From: Buxus sempervirens
Lineage: Eukaryota; Streptophyta; Magnoliopsida; Buxales; Buxaceae
Reading direction: 5' to 3'
Length of the DNA stretch: 64,000 nt
NCBI GenBank assembly: GCA_947561395.2
Contig: OX387190.1
Span: forward strand, 30,126,858-30,190,857
The position numbers and the translations under genes are program-made. This document shows positions 12,760 through 24,013 of the stretch, in pieces. Each line of letters begins with the position of its first letter. Positions within the stretch are counted from its first letter, which is position 1. The notes beneath the pieces were generated by a model. That model ran no database searches, had not been told where the DNA came from, and saw only the letters and a program-made list of their open reading frames with translations.

Positions 12760-13378
12760 CTATGTATCATCATCACCATCCCCAATACCATCACCACTAT
12801 CACCACAAGTATCGAAATTGTGCTGTGACTCTCGCTCAGGCTCAAATGGAGGGACAATCATGATCTCTTTGTTGAAAGAATCTAAGTTGGCCTTAGGTCT
12901 AAGCTCTTCCTCCATCATTGCATCAATATTGATGCCCAGATCAGCAGCTGCCCTAGCAATCTCGGAATTCCATTAACCGTCTGGCTTGTCTAATCAGCAA
13001 CACGCTTGACCCACTCTGTAAATGGATCATCCTCCTTAGTAACACCATAGCATCTAGGGGGGTCCTTTGGAGTGATGTTCTCCAACTCAATCTCCAATCG
13101 CTTCAGCTTCAACCTCATGTTATAAGGGTAGAATACAAGCTTCTGCAACATCTCGTATGCCAAATTCAACCTCATGTTCGAGGGGCTAAATACAAGCTTC
13201 TGCAACATCTCGTATGCCAAATAGTTTCTTTGCTTAGTCTGCATGAAAGCAAATGCGTTCCAGTTCCTGTCCAATGCTGATAAGGATTCATTCTGTACAA
13301 GCACTTGACATGCCACATTGATGAGTGGGGGAACATCTGTGGCGTACATAGACCACAAGTTGACTGTAGAATCACTTA
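12760..13378 (-). pseudogene. hAT transposase, C-terminal fragment, dead
   Basis: On the minus strand the peptide runs from LWSMYATDVPPLINVACQVL through ALDRNWNAFAFMQTKQRN and LVFYPYNMRLKL. This is the conserved C-terminal dimerisation region of plant hAT transposases (family pattern: NWS, then a few residues, IHTKKRN, then LVYVHYNLRL). After WVKRVAD there is a TAG stop. The homologous tail resumes in another frame (ARAAADLGINIDAMMEEEL and an acidic end) to a stop at 12760-12762. A likely intron acceptor (TTCTACAG) precedes the fragment at about 13370-13378. The catalytic N-terminal part and the element ends are missing. A 57-bp tandem duplication sits inside it. It is a DNA-transposon relic with no expected function. 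Confidence 0.85.
13114..13227. repeat. 57-bp in-frame tandem duplication inside the hAT fragment
   Basis: Two adjacent copies (13114-13170 and 13171-13227) encode on the minus strand the 19-residue unit NLAYEMLQKLVFSPSNMRL and a near copy ending VFYPYNMRL. The period is a multiple of three, so the duplication keeps frame. It doubles part of the conserved dimerisation domain. Confidence 0.85.
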
Positions 13379-15201
13379 GTAAAATGAATCAAAATATTAA
13401 TAACATAAGCTTCCAAAATTGTGGATACCAATTTTAATTACTGACATAACATCAACATCCCGGACCAAGACTTAATAGCTGCCTACTAGCCAGATGCATT
13501 GAACATGGTACGCTTTAAAGAATCAAAATACTGAAAGACTCCTCTAAAGTTCCTTATAAAATATGACTTTTAACTCCGAGAACTAAGACTTGGATTTCAA
13601 AGGATGCATTTCCTCAAACGATTTGAAAAACAAAGTTCGAAATCTTCCTACAAGTTACGCAAGAATTTCAATGTATTTCTTATTGATTATTGTTAGGAAA
13701 CGGTTTCAAAATTTTTCCTTATTCAAGAGACCTAAAGATTTGCTGCAAACTGTAATTTATATATTTGATCTTTATTTCAACGAAGACTCTATATATGGCA
13801 TTATTTATCTCGTTAATAAATAGTCATAGAAATGATTGTAGTAGGATGAGAAAAACTTTATATTTATAATTCCCTCTCTCCACCACTAATTTAGCAAATA
13901 AACACTAGAGTTTTGAAACCCTTTGGTTTTTGGAGCCAACTGGTTGATTTTAGATTTTTAGGCAATTTTTGTCTTTTTTACTCAACAAATTGATTGCTAT
14001 ATGGTTCACTCCTCTTATCCTTTACAAGATCATTATCAAGTGTATACTCAAATCAATTGTAAATAGGTGAATGATGATCATGAAACTCAAATTTCGAATC
14101 ATCAGATCACTGAAGTTTGAAGTACACAATCTGGACCTCCCTATCAAATATTTTGCAGTCATTAATCTTCCCTTGTCTGATATCTTTCAAATTCTAGTGT
14201 AAAGCTCATATCAATCCATCTTTGGATTAGTATAAGCATGACTGGTTTTTAATTAACAGTTGATGCAAAAAGACGGGGGGACTCATAACTGACGGTTCAA
14301 ACTACTTGCTGCTAGTTATTCGTTTACTTGGAGCTGTTCACAAACTAGTTAGTGTGTTCTTTTATGTATGTTCTTAATAATTCCAATACATCTGATTGAT
14401 TGGCACTTACTTGTTACCGGATGTACACTAGATAATTGATCTCAAGGTATCTATCATGTGATTTTTTTTTTCTATCGAGAAAAAATCACATGAAGATCTC
14501 TTTGAATCTCCATAAAATTTCTAAGAAAAGTACTGCTTAAACTCCAAAATTTTCTTCCAGCATACACACTCTTGTGTAGACTGATTTTGAAATCCAGAAA
14601 AATTGAGTGCTCTAATATTGTTGAGTACATGACAAGGAATGACAAAACTGGAGGGGCCGGGAAAGACGTCAAAATAGATTTCATAGGTACTCACTCAGGA
14701 ACCGGGATCAATTAAGACTGGTTTTTGTCATTGTTCAGGAGAACAAGGCGTAAACTACGGCAAGATCGAAGCTAACTGCACGAGCTAATCTAGAACCTCA
14801 AAATTACTTGAAATGCAACCTAGAAAAAGGTAAAACCAAGAAATAAATTAAAAATAAATAAATAAGACAGGACTCCTTACCAAAAGTAAAAATTAAAAAA
14901 GAAATTAAGAGGACTGCTCCATATGGCCCTGTGCTGCAAAGAAGACGGTTTCATCTATCTGTTTCTAGCTACAGCAAATATATTCTCATGCTCTCTTTGG
15001 CTGGACTAAAAAAATGAGGGTATAAAATAAAAGCAGAAGAAAAAAAAAATCCATCAGCATGTAATATATAAATGAGAAAGTACTGCAGTACAAACACATA
15101 GAAATAAATAAACATATTGATCTAGTACACGAAGATGAACTACCCTACCAAAAGCTTGGGACTTGGGAGAATCTAGGCATGGCAATGGGTTTGTTGGTTT
15201 T
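13379..15201. other. AT-rich intergenic DNA
   Basis: No protein family or RNA gene was recognised. A 70-codon ORF on the minus strand (14472-14684) has no support. The stretch ends at the start of the gypsy-type LTR. Confidence 0.4.
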
Positions 15202-15954
15202 TGTCATGCCCTAATTCCTCATTTCATGATTTACATTGCATGAGTAAGTCCAAGCATGACCTTGCTCGTAAGCGAATTCCAAAGCACATTTAAGAGACAT
15301 TAAAATTCTCCAATTCACATTAATTATCATCAGAGTTTAGCAGAAAAACAATAAATATCTAAACAACCCATATCCAAAATTAAACCCATAATGCAATTAA
15401 ACCACCCGGTCATAATCAATTTCAATTACATGTTCTATAAAAACATAAAAGTATTATGATCAAATAAAATCTAGTTCATAACGGACAAATATTCCTTTCA
15501 CTTCCTTTCATTCTTTCTCTCTTGATTATTTCCGGTAGAAATATAAGGGGTGAGTCTCAAAGAAACCCAGTAAGCGAGGCTAATACACCTCGTATGATAA
15601 TATGCATAATATTCCTTATTTAAATAATATATATACACTAAATAGATATTTAATATTATTATCAATAAGCATGCAAAGTTTTCCTAGGTTTGATTTATAA
15701 CATATTTACATATATATATATATTAATATTAAAAATATTCCACATAAGGGATCATGCATTTCTAATGTAAGAACAATAAACTTAAACATGATTAACAACA
15801 AATAAATATACTTTGATCTGAAAGTTAGAAATACTTACTTGTGAGTTTTATAGAAATATACCATCCAGAAAATATAAATAACAGAATAAAATAATCGAAT
15901 GTAAAGAAATAATAATCATCCAATAACATCCTCGTATCCCAGTAGACATCTAGG

Positions 15955-16345
15955 TCATGCTGGGTACTGAATTAGCAATTTCTGCTAACAGTACAATCAC
16001 CTTAATATCCTCTTCTTGTGGGCGTCCCTATTGGGTACTAAACTAGTATAGACTAGCAGTAAATCACACTCCCAATAGAACGTCCCTAATAGACTACTTA
16101 ACTAGTGTGTAGCCTCACAATTAGAAGTACCACCATATAGGTCTGTCTGCCAGTCTTCATATTGGGTACTAGACTAGTGAACCCTTGCCACTAGCAGTAC
16201 AATAACGTATCAATCATCTCAGTGGTTAATCACACACCGGGTACTGAACTAGCGTGGCTAGCAGTACAATTTAATCATTATTCCAGACATCACATGGATG
16301 CTGGGTACTGAACTGGCAATTCACCAGTAGTACAATTATCTCATA
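15955..16345 (+). repeat. LTR-internal degenerate repeats, GGGTACTGAACTAGC type
   Basis: About six units spaced 55-80 bases share GGGTACTGAACTAG followed by CTAGCAGTACAAT. They start near 15959, 16032, 16090, 16164, 16238 and 16301. Each unit can pair with itself (CTAG...CTAG, GTAC...GTAC). Confidence 0.75.
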
Positions 16346-17604
16346 AACATGTTCCAATAAAATAATCATATGTGCATACCATGACTTGATATTAATACAA
16401 TAAATTGTAAACAGTTCATCAATTTTAGTAATCAAAAAGTTTCATTCATAACAGGAAAGTATTCTCACATTTACCTGCTTGAACCATAAACAATCAGTAA
16501 TTCATAAATTCTCATGTGATAACCCAATCCGGTGTTAAACAGGAATTTAATCATACGTGAAATAGGACGCATAACACCCTACGCTAGAGTCCTGGTCTAG
16601 CGGTGTAATAACTAAGGTAATAAAAAATTAATTAATTAATGTTAGTGGTAGGGGCGCTTGACCCCATTGTGTAAGATCCTATAATTTTAAGTATTTTTAA
16701 TTAAGAGTAATAGAGGTTAAATGATTTAATTTGATTAATTGAATCAAATTTAAAAGAAACCATTTGGTTTGGTTTGGGTTGGTTCATTTTAAGTGGACCG
16801 GTATAAACTGGTTTAGGTTTGGTTATAAGTTTACCCAAGAAACCTAGAACTTTCCAGTTGCGCCTAGAAAGAAGGAGAAGTGAAGGGAAGAGCAGAAACA
16901 TGAGAAGGAGAGAAGAGAAGGAAAGGAAGAGGAAGAAGAAAAGAAGAGGTCGGATCTTTTGGATCTGTAAGTAGCACCTTTCTACTCTTAACTTGTGTAG
17001 GGATTTCAGTTTTAATAGAGAATTGTCATTCGTTCTGTTTTAGATGAGATTTTTGTTATTTAGATGTTTGATTTGGATTGGAGGATTTTATGCTGTGTAA
17101 ATCAGGTTGTAAACTGTTAGGTTTTTATCCTTGAATGCTTGTGAATGTTTTCTAAGTAGTTTAGATTGAATAAAACGTAGTTTATTGCACAGAAACCTGT
17201 TTCAAGTTTTGGAATTAACCGCTGTTTGACGAGCGCTCGACACGATCGCTTGAGAGATCCTGTTAAGCAACTCGCCTGTAATACCTAATTCATTAATCGC
17301 CCAACATATCGCTTAAGCGATGGGGTTGAGCATCAGTTATAAATCTATGTAAATAACCAGGTCACCCAACATGACCGCTTGAGCATCCATGTCAAGCGCC
17401 CATGTAAAATTATAATTGAAAGGGGTGCTCAACCCAAGCGCTCAGGCGATGGGTCAAGCGCCCATGTCAAACCTATTCAAAAGGGTCACTCAACCCATGT
17501 GCTCAAGCACAAGGTCAAGCGCCCAACACATAAAAGATATTTTTGAACAATTTTGAGTAGATTTTAATTATGGAAGGTGTTCATATCAAAACTAATCCAA
17601 GTAT

Positions 17605-19862
17605 CACTACAAAATAATAGGTTTTTACCAGCGGGCACAGACCGCCGGTAAAGCAAGGAAGTCCGCCATTAAAAGAACAACCGCTCGACAATTGTCCGTT
17701 GCTAAAAGCACCGTCGCTAAATCATTTAGCAGCGGTCGCCTTGGCTTTTAGCGGCGGCCTTTGACCGCCACTAAAAACTTTTTGTTTTTAAAAAAAATTT
17801 TACTGGCACTTTCCTTTGCCCTTTCCATCCGAACCTGCTCCTTTTCCCCCGCCCCCTACCCCCTGCCCCCCTTTGCCCCTGCCCCCGCCCCTGCCCCTGC
17901 GGACTAGAAATCGGCAAGCGCTGAATGGCTTCGAATCACCAACGCACCGGCTTTATCGAGGTCCAGCAATCCTCTGAAATCTTCAATATCCATAGAAGTG
18001 ATTTCTGCACCGGCTTTATCTAGAGGAATATTTCCGATGAAATTGTTACTTGATAGATACATTAAACGAAGATTTTTGCACCTGGAAAAACTAGCTGGAA
18101 TCTCACCACTGAAGTGATTGTTGGCAAGGCCAATTCATTGAAGTGTAGCAAGGTTCCCAATCTCTTCTAGAATGTTTCCATGAAGATGATTGCCTGATAA
18201 ACCCAACCACTCCAGCGTTGAGATGTTAAAAAGGGAAGGCGGGATTGCTCTGGTGAAATTGTTGAACGAGAGAATCAAGTGCTGAAGCTCTGGCAAAGCA
18301 TCGATAGATGCCGGGATACTTCCTGTGAACTGGTTGTATCTCAGGTTGAGGCGTTTCAGTCGACGCAGAGGACCCATCTCATCGGGAAGTTGGCCATTGA
18401 AGCTATTGTTCTCAATGTTAAAGACGATGAGAAAGGAGAGATTCCCCAGTTGTGGCGCAATAGTGCCTCTCAAATCCATGTTAGGGAGAGACAAGGCAGA
18501 GACTCTGTGGTGATGAGTATCGCAAGAGATTCCAACCCAGTTGCAGTGGTTGGTGGTTGTGGACCAGTTACTTTTCAGGATATATTCGGGGTCCAGGATG
18601 ATACAAGCTTTGAAGGCAAGAAGGGCATTCTCGTCAGTTTTGTTAGTTAATGAAACAGCAACATAGCAATGGTCCAGCAATGCTAAGGCAACACATAGGA
18701 GGTATGTTCTACGACCTGCATTTTACCTATCAGCTTCGAAGGCCGCCTGAAGCCGGTAAAATCTACTAAATCTGCAAATATAATTGAGATAAAACGATGT
18801 AAGAATTCGATTGAAGAAGCAAGGAAGAGCAATCAACAGTATAGGATTCGGTACCTTTTTTAGTCGGATCATGAGAGCAGAGATAGAGAACGAGGAAGTA
18901 GAATAAATGTTTTACTTCATTCGTTCTTTCCTGAACCAATATCTTGAGATCTGAAACTCACGAATATTTTTAAGTTGCTGTGTAGAATCTCGTATCAATC
19001 AACTGAACAGTTCATCAAAACACATGTCTGGAATTCGCAATTGCTTTGATCCACAGCATCTCAACCATATCAAGATTCAACTCAAAAAAAAATTAAAAAT
19101 AGCAATTCAAAAGACACCTTTGAAGCCAATAAGGGACCTACTTTAACCACTGCGTCTCCGTCGATCTCACGACGTGTTAATCATCAAGAATCGAAGGAAG
19201 AAAGCCTAACAGATCTGGTCAAAAGAGAAGAGAAAAAAACCTTAGTTACCGAGATGAAATTTCATAACAATTAAACACGCACAAATCAATTGAAAGAACA
19301 GAACGTAAAGTGAAACCGCCATTAAAGCTTAACCTAAAAAGAAACCCTAATTGTCTCGAATAATAACCTAAAAGTTCAATCCCCCAATCTTGAAACCGTT
19401 CCACAATTTGCAAATTAATCACCAACTACAACACAAATAGCACCCAAATTACGCGATCCGATTTCTCTTCTCCGTTCTCGAAGATCTACCTCTCCACAAT
19501 CTCCGTTCAGATTCACTATAGAAGATGCGCAAAGAATGTAGAGCACATAAGGAGGAACGGAAGTGAAAACTAGGGACCATGCGAATCTGCAACGAGAAAA
19601 CCAGAGACAGAGAGATCATAGAAGGATTTGAAAAGAAAATAAGAGAAGCACAATGCAAACACGACAGCTGGAAAGCTTCTGAAAAGCACCTGTCGCAAGT
19701 GAGAGAGATTGAGATGTGGAGAGGCTAGAGTATAGGGTGGTGGAGTGAGATTGATGGAGAGGCTAGAGGTCTAAAAAGGTAATATCAAGTGTTTTAGCAG
19801 CGGTCATTAACGACGGCTGTAAGTGTTGGGAGGTCCGCCGCTACATGTAATCTTTTTGGTAG
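17605..19862. mobile_element. Non-autonomous CACTA (En/Spm) transposon carrying a gene fragment
   Basis: The left end is CACTACAAAATAATAGG and the right end is CTTTTTGGTAG, which matches the CACTACCAAAAA terminus apart from its last bases. TAT flanks it on both sides (17602-17604 and 19863-19865), the 3-bp duplication expected of CACTA elements. The subterminal regions hold many GC-rich inverted words such as TTTAGCGGCGGCC and GACCGCCACTAAAA. No transposase (TnpD/DDE) is seen. The inside holds an antisense LRR receptor-kinase fragment. The element sits within the LTR of the gypsy fossil, so it is the younger insertion. Confidence 0.8.
17904..18719 (-). pseudogene. Captured LRR receptor-like kinase fragment (N-terminal part)
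   Basis: Reading on the minus strand from about 18719, a hydrophobic signal-like start (RRTYLLCVALALL) without its own ATG precedes the LRRNT domain TDENALLAFK...NWVGISCD. Five or more plant LRRs of the LxxLxLxxNxFxGxIP type follow. This is the N-terminus of a class XII (Xa21/At3g47570-type) LRR receptor kinase. An in-frame TGA occurs at 18132-18134 (NLATLQ-stop), after which one more LRR follows in the same frame. Unrelated residues (EITSMDIEDFRGLLD) then run to a TAG at 17904-17906. No transmembrane or kinase part is present. The lost start codon, the stop and the flanking CACTA repeats mark it as a captured fragment, not a working gene. Confidence 0.85.
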
Positions 19863-20119
19863 TATGAATAAATTTTAGGTGTTTAGAGGGTACTTCTACT
19901 GAATTTATCCTACGCTTCAATATAACAAAAATTTTGGTACATTTTTCTAAAATTGGTTCTGAATTGGAATTTTATGGAAATTGTGTTATTTCTTTTGATA
20001 TTAATTGAGTTAGATGAGTTGGAAAGGGTTTTATTTGTGAATTGTACGAGTACAGTACATGGTATTTTGTTATAATAAACGAAAACTTGAAAGGCTGGTG
20101 GCCTATGGCATGTTGATTC

Positions 20120-20620
20120 TATGGGTAGTGGATTGCCGTTAACCCTTGCTATTAAGAGCTGGGGGTAATGAACCTGTATCTACCACAGATGTGGATATTT
20201 GTGGTGGGTAGTGGACTACTGTTCACCTTAGTTGGGGGTAGTGGACTATTGTTTACCCTAACTGGGGGTAGTGAACTTGCATCCACCACAAATATGGATT
20301 CTGGGGGTAGTGAACTCAAGTTCACCACATGCTTTGAGGCATTGTGTGTAGTGAACCTAAATTCACCCCAGAAACTCAGAATTGTGAGATTGTTTAACCG
20401 TGGTTTGTTTTTATGGTCTAGTAGGCTTGGTTGTAGAGTTGGATCCATGTCTAAGCCAGATAGTGTGTTGGAATGACTTTTGTGGAATTAATACTTTTGT
20501 CCAGCATGCGTTTCACTGATTTGTGGGTAGTGGACAGCAGTTCACCCTAGCTCATGTGAGCCGGGGGTAGTAAACTAGCATCCACCACAGAATTAATGCC
20601 ACCCTATGTGTAAGTGAACT
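20120..20620 (+). repeat. LTR-internal degenerate repeats, GGGGGTAGTGAAC type
   Basis: Roughly eight units share GGGGGTAGTGAAC followed by a CATCCACCACA-like word. They are clearest between 20160 and 20370 and again near 20523 and 20565. They share the GGGTA-TGAAC core with the repeats near the other end of this LTR. A 102-codon ORF over them (20168-20476) is an artefact of the repeat. Confidence 0.75.
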
Positions 20621-21494
20621 ACAGTGACCCGTGAGGTCAACTCAATGGTTTATTTTATTCAAATATGCTATAATCACTAACTCATACTAACTAATTTGAC
20701 TGAGTTGTACTTGCCAACTCATGTGTGATTTATGCGTGAGTACTCCGCTTTGCAAGAGCGACCCTAGCTAGGCCTTTCCTTATAAGCCCTGAGGTAGCGA
20801 ATTGGACAATAGTGTTAAATCACCCAAATTATTCTAATCAACGAGTCCTACATTGACACATCTTTGTTATTGGTTGTGGTTTACTGATAACATGGTTTGG
20901 CTTGATTTTGATTTTATCTTCTCATTATTTTATGACTCTTGAATACTGCTGGAAATTAATGAACTTTCGGAGATTGTTTGAATAAGGATTTAACTGCTAC
21001 ATTGAGTTATAAATCTGTATCAATTATATTTAGCATGCATTTGCGACTTACAGGGAAAAAATTCGCATGCGTTTTGTTTTATCAGATTTGTTTTCAGAAA
21101 ATTCTGCAAAGCGAGTACGTGCTGGGGTAGACAAGGGTAATGGTTTAGATGTCTATTGTCCAGAGGATTATTATTTTCCTAGCCAGGTCTAGAGATTTTT
21201 CTTTTATAGTTTTTCTGTCTTTTTGGATCATGTAAATATTATTTATAGAGAGAGAATGTGTGTGAAACTTAGTGGAACTGTATCTGTAGACTTTTATTTT
21301 CGATATGTATATACAGGTTTAGATTTTGTTAACACTTACACCCACGCTTTACTTATTTTATTTTGTTTAAAATTTTATTGCACTCTGATGTTAACTGTTA
21401 ATCAGGTTTAGGAAGTGCCACTGGGACCTTACCTGATGTCTAGGAGCTGGCATATATCTTTAATGAACATGTCCGGTTCTGGGGCGTCACAAGA

Positions 21495-21506
21495 TGGTAT
21501 CAGAGC
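21495..21506 (+). other. Primer-binding site of the gypsy fossil
   Basis: TGGTATCAGAGC, three bases after the LTR end, is the usual plant primer-binding site complementary to the 3' end of initiator methionine tRNA. It confirms the position of the LTR end and the plus-strand orientation. Confidence 0.9.
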
Positions 21507-21666
21507 ATTAGCATTAATATTGGTCTAGAACCAAGACGTTAGAAACCTATAAATGGGTTTTGGGATATGTGTGTGCGCTAGAACCTCTAAGATGTTAATC
21601 ACAGGATGAGAGTTTTTCTATCTAGTTGTGTTTGTTTTAATTAAGTCTCTTGCATTACAGTTGAGT

Positions 21667-22922
21667 ATGACAGAACGAGGTAGAGGTAGACATGGTAGAA
21701 TTGCATCTGTCTCAGTTAATTGCCCATATGAGGATGTTCTTGCGGGTGCAAATCCTATTGCCCCAAAACCCTTGGAGGCGATTTATAGAAACTTACAGGG
21801 GGTGACCAATATATTTCAGCAGCAGGTTGCCTTGAATCAGCAGCAGGCTGCCATAAATCTTAGATATGACTTGAATCTGAACCAGCCTCAAAATGAATTT
21901 GGGCAAGGACAAGGAGAAGATAGATCTTCTAAGATTATGTCGGAATTTAGTAAGATGAACCCTCCTCTTTTCGATGGTCTTCCTGACTCCACAGAGGCAG
22001 AGAGATGGTTTATGAGAATGGAGAAAATTTTTACTACTATTAGGTGTTCTAAGGCGGAAAATGTTAGACTCACAGTTTATGTGCTCGAAGGGGAAGCCGA
22101 GCACTGATGGAGATCAGTACAACATGAGCTTGATAAGGAAGGGATTGAGGTAACATAGGATGAATTTAAGACTCGGTTTGACCTACGATTTTTCACTGAA
22201 GAGGTTAAGGCTAAGAAGGAGGAATTCATAATCTTAACTCAAGGGAGTATGACTGTGCCGCAGTATGAGGCAAAATTCATGGAGCTATCTCGCTTCGCTC
22301 CACATATGGTAGATACTGATAAGAAAAGGACGAAGAGATTTGAGAGAGGTCTTCGAACGGGTTTATGAGAGAAGGTGGTTGCTTTCTTAGGTGTTAATTT
22401 TCATGAGTCGATGCGTAGGGCTATAGTTATTAAAGAATCTATGGGAGTGGGATGGAGAATATAAGCAAACTGAGGGTGCAACCCCGATTAGCTTCAAATT
22501 AGGGAGTTTTTGGGGATAAAAGGTATAGAATGGGTATTGGCAACCAAGAGGGGCCAAACGAAGTAGGAACTAGAATTTCAAAGTAGTTCGAAATAATTGT
22601 CCTCAATGCAGGCAACCTCATTTCCCTAGTCCATGCTATGCACCACCAGGAGCCTGTTATCGATGTGGGCAGTATAGTCACCAGAAACAACCAGCATTGC
22701 AATCAAGGGCATTACCTACTATAGTTCCGCTTGCTAGGTTTCAAACGCAAAATCGAGAAATAGGAAATTCTTCAGGGAGAGGTGGACAACAAAGATTTGA
22801 AACCAGGCAGCAGACTGCAGCTCCTGTCTCCCAAAATCCTCGGGCCAAAATGTTTACTATATTCGCTCAAGAAAAGCCAGAGTCTGAGACTCCAAGTCTA
22901 GTTGAGGGTATTTTTCTATTAT
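21667..22922 (+). pseudogene. gag region of the gypsy fossil
   Basis: The region begins MTERGRGRHGR. It holds the retrotransposon gag core (FDGLPDSTEAERWFMRMEKI) and, further on, a CCHC-type zinc knuckle around 22656-22700. It ends where the protease would be expected to begin. It is broken by several changes and no longer codes for a full protein. Confidence 0.8.
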
Positions 22923-23773
22923 AGTGGATTCTTTATCTGTTGTTTAATTCTTATACTTGTTTTCTTTCTTTATTTTAATTGTGATATTGATTGTGTGCGT
23001 TACTTCGATTATATTCTTGGAATTATTGTAATGTTTGAATATTAAGAAAATATATTGTTGAAATCCCAGTAAGTAGATATTTAATAATTTGAGACAAACT
23101 GGTATTGTTATACATATTAGGGCAAGATAATCATGATAATAACAACAAAACTATTGGTGACTATTATAAGAATAAGTGTGTTAATTTTTACGTTGTATTA
23201 TTTAATTTGCTTTATAATATATGAAACTGTATAGCAATACATGTTTTTGTGTTGTTATGCAGTTAAAAACAAAATGATTGATGAAAAGGGAGACTCATCT
23301 AGATACCCACTACTAAGTGAAGAAGAAGATCCTAGTGAACAAAAAGACTCTAGTAATGAAGAATCAGAGGAAATAGAAACAACTGAGAAAATATCAAGTG
23401 AAGAAGATCCAAGTGAGGAGGATCCATTTGAGGAAAATACTAGTCTAGTTCAGGAGGAATCAATCGAAGAAGGATTAGTAGATGAGAGACTTATAGGATG
23501 TGTATTGCATATTGGGCTGAGTGTCTTGGTCAAGGTCTCAAACAATTTAATGACTTGGTTTGACTAGGTCCTTATAGTTTTTCTCCAGTTTTTTCATCTG
23601 GCGGCGGTGGACTTCCCTCGTCTTACCTTTTTCCTGGCGTCCTGTGTGATTAAAGCAATCAAAGTAGGTTCTTCCTTTCTCCACCTTCTCTTTGTGGGTT
23701 GGTTTGCCTAGTGATCGATTACAGGGAAATTTGCACGGTAAATCGTAGAATACTAACCAAGTATTTTTATTCG
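22923..23773. other. Unassigned DNA between two retrotransposon fossils, with an acidic ORF
   Basis: A plus-strand ORF (23241-23567; a likely later start MIDEKGDSSR) encodes about 97-108 residues rich in Glu, Ser and Asp with repeated SSEEDPSEEDP-like words. A splice-acceptor-like TTATGCAG precedes it. It is not recognised. It might be an exon carried by an element, or low-complexity chance. Nothing else is seen in the stretch. Confidence 0.3.
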
Positions 23774-24013
23774 TGTTAGAAACCCTTGTTAACTGAATAG
23801 AAAACAGAGGAGAGTTTAGGAGGAAGAGAGAGAGAGAAATCTGGGACTGAATCTCCGTAAGAAAATGTTATTCATCGTATCTTGTATTGTACATACAGCT
23901 GTGTATTTATACAAAAAAATACAACTGTACTAACCAACTTCATAACAATAATTGGTTAATCTAACCAATACAATTATTATCAATAATTACAACAGTAAAA
24001 CAAATCTTTAACA
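23774..24013 (-). repeat. 3' LTR of the copia fossil
   Basis: On the minus strand it starts TGTTAAAGATTTG and ends GGGTTTCTAACA, a TG...CA pair with inverted TGTTA/TAACA ends. It contains a TATA-like TGTATAAATACAC and the untranslated CT-rich end. A purine tract, GAGGGGGAG, lies directly upstream (24014-24022). Confidence 0.85.

Larger units (their letters stand above)
15202..21491 (+). repeat. 5' LTR of the gypsy fossil (about 4.0 kb without the CACTA insertion)
   Basis: The LTR begins TGTCATGCCC and ends GGGGCGTCACA, a TG...CA pair with short inverted ends. The primer site follows three bases after the end. Inside are two blocks of degenerate short repeats and a region at 17220-17530 with repeated GCGCCCATGT-like and CGCTTGAGC-like words. 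Subtracting the 2258-bp CACTA element and its 3-bp duplication leaves about 4.0 kb. Confidence 0.7.
15202..22922 (+). mobile_element. Ty3-gypsy LTR retrotransposon fossil, Tekay/Del-like, 5' part only
   Basis: The part present is the 5' LTR (15202-21491, including a CACTA insertion at 17605-19862), a tRNA-iMet-type primer site at 21495-21506, and a gag region from 21667 to about 22922. The very large LTR, its TGTCAYGCCC/GGGCGTCACA ends and the gag type fit the Tekay/Del chromovirus lineage. Pol and the 3' LTR are not seen. The copy is broken, with several breaks in gag plus loss of the 3' part. Its age cannot be judged because there is no second LTR to compare. Confidence 0.75.

Noticed and set aside
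20168-20476. 102-codon ORF with repeated GGSGLLFTL-like words, and its antisense partner
   Set aside because: Both are translations of the degenerate LTR repeats, not proteins.
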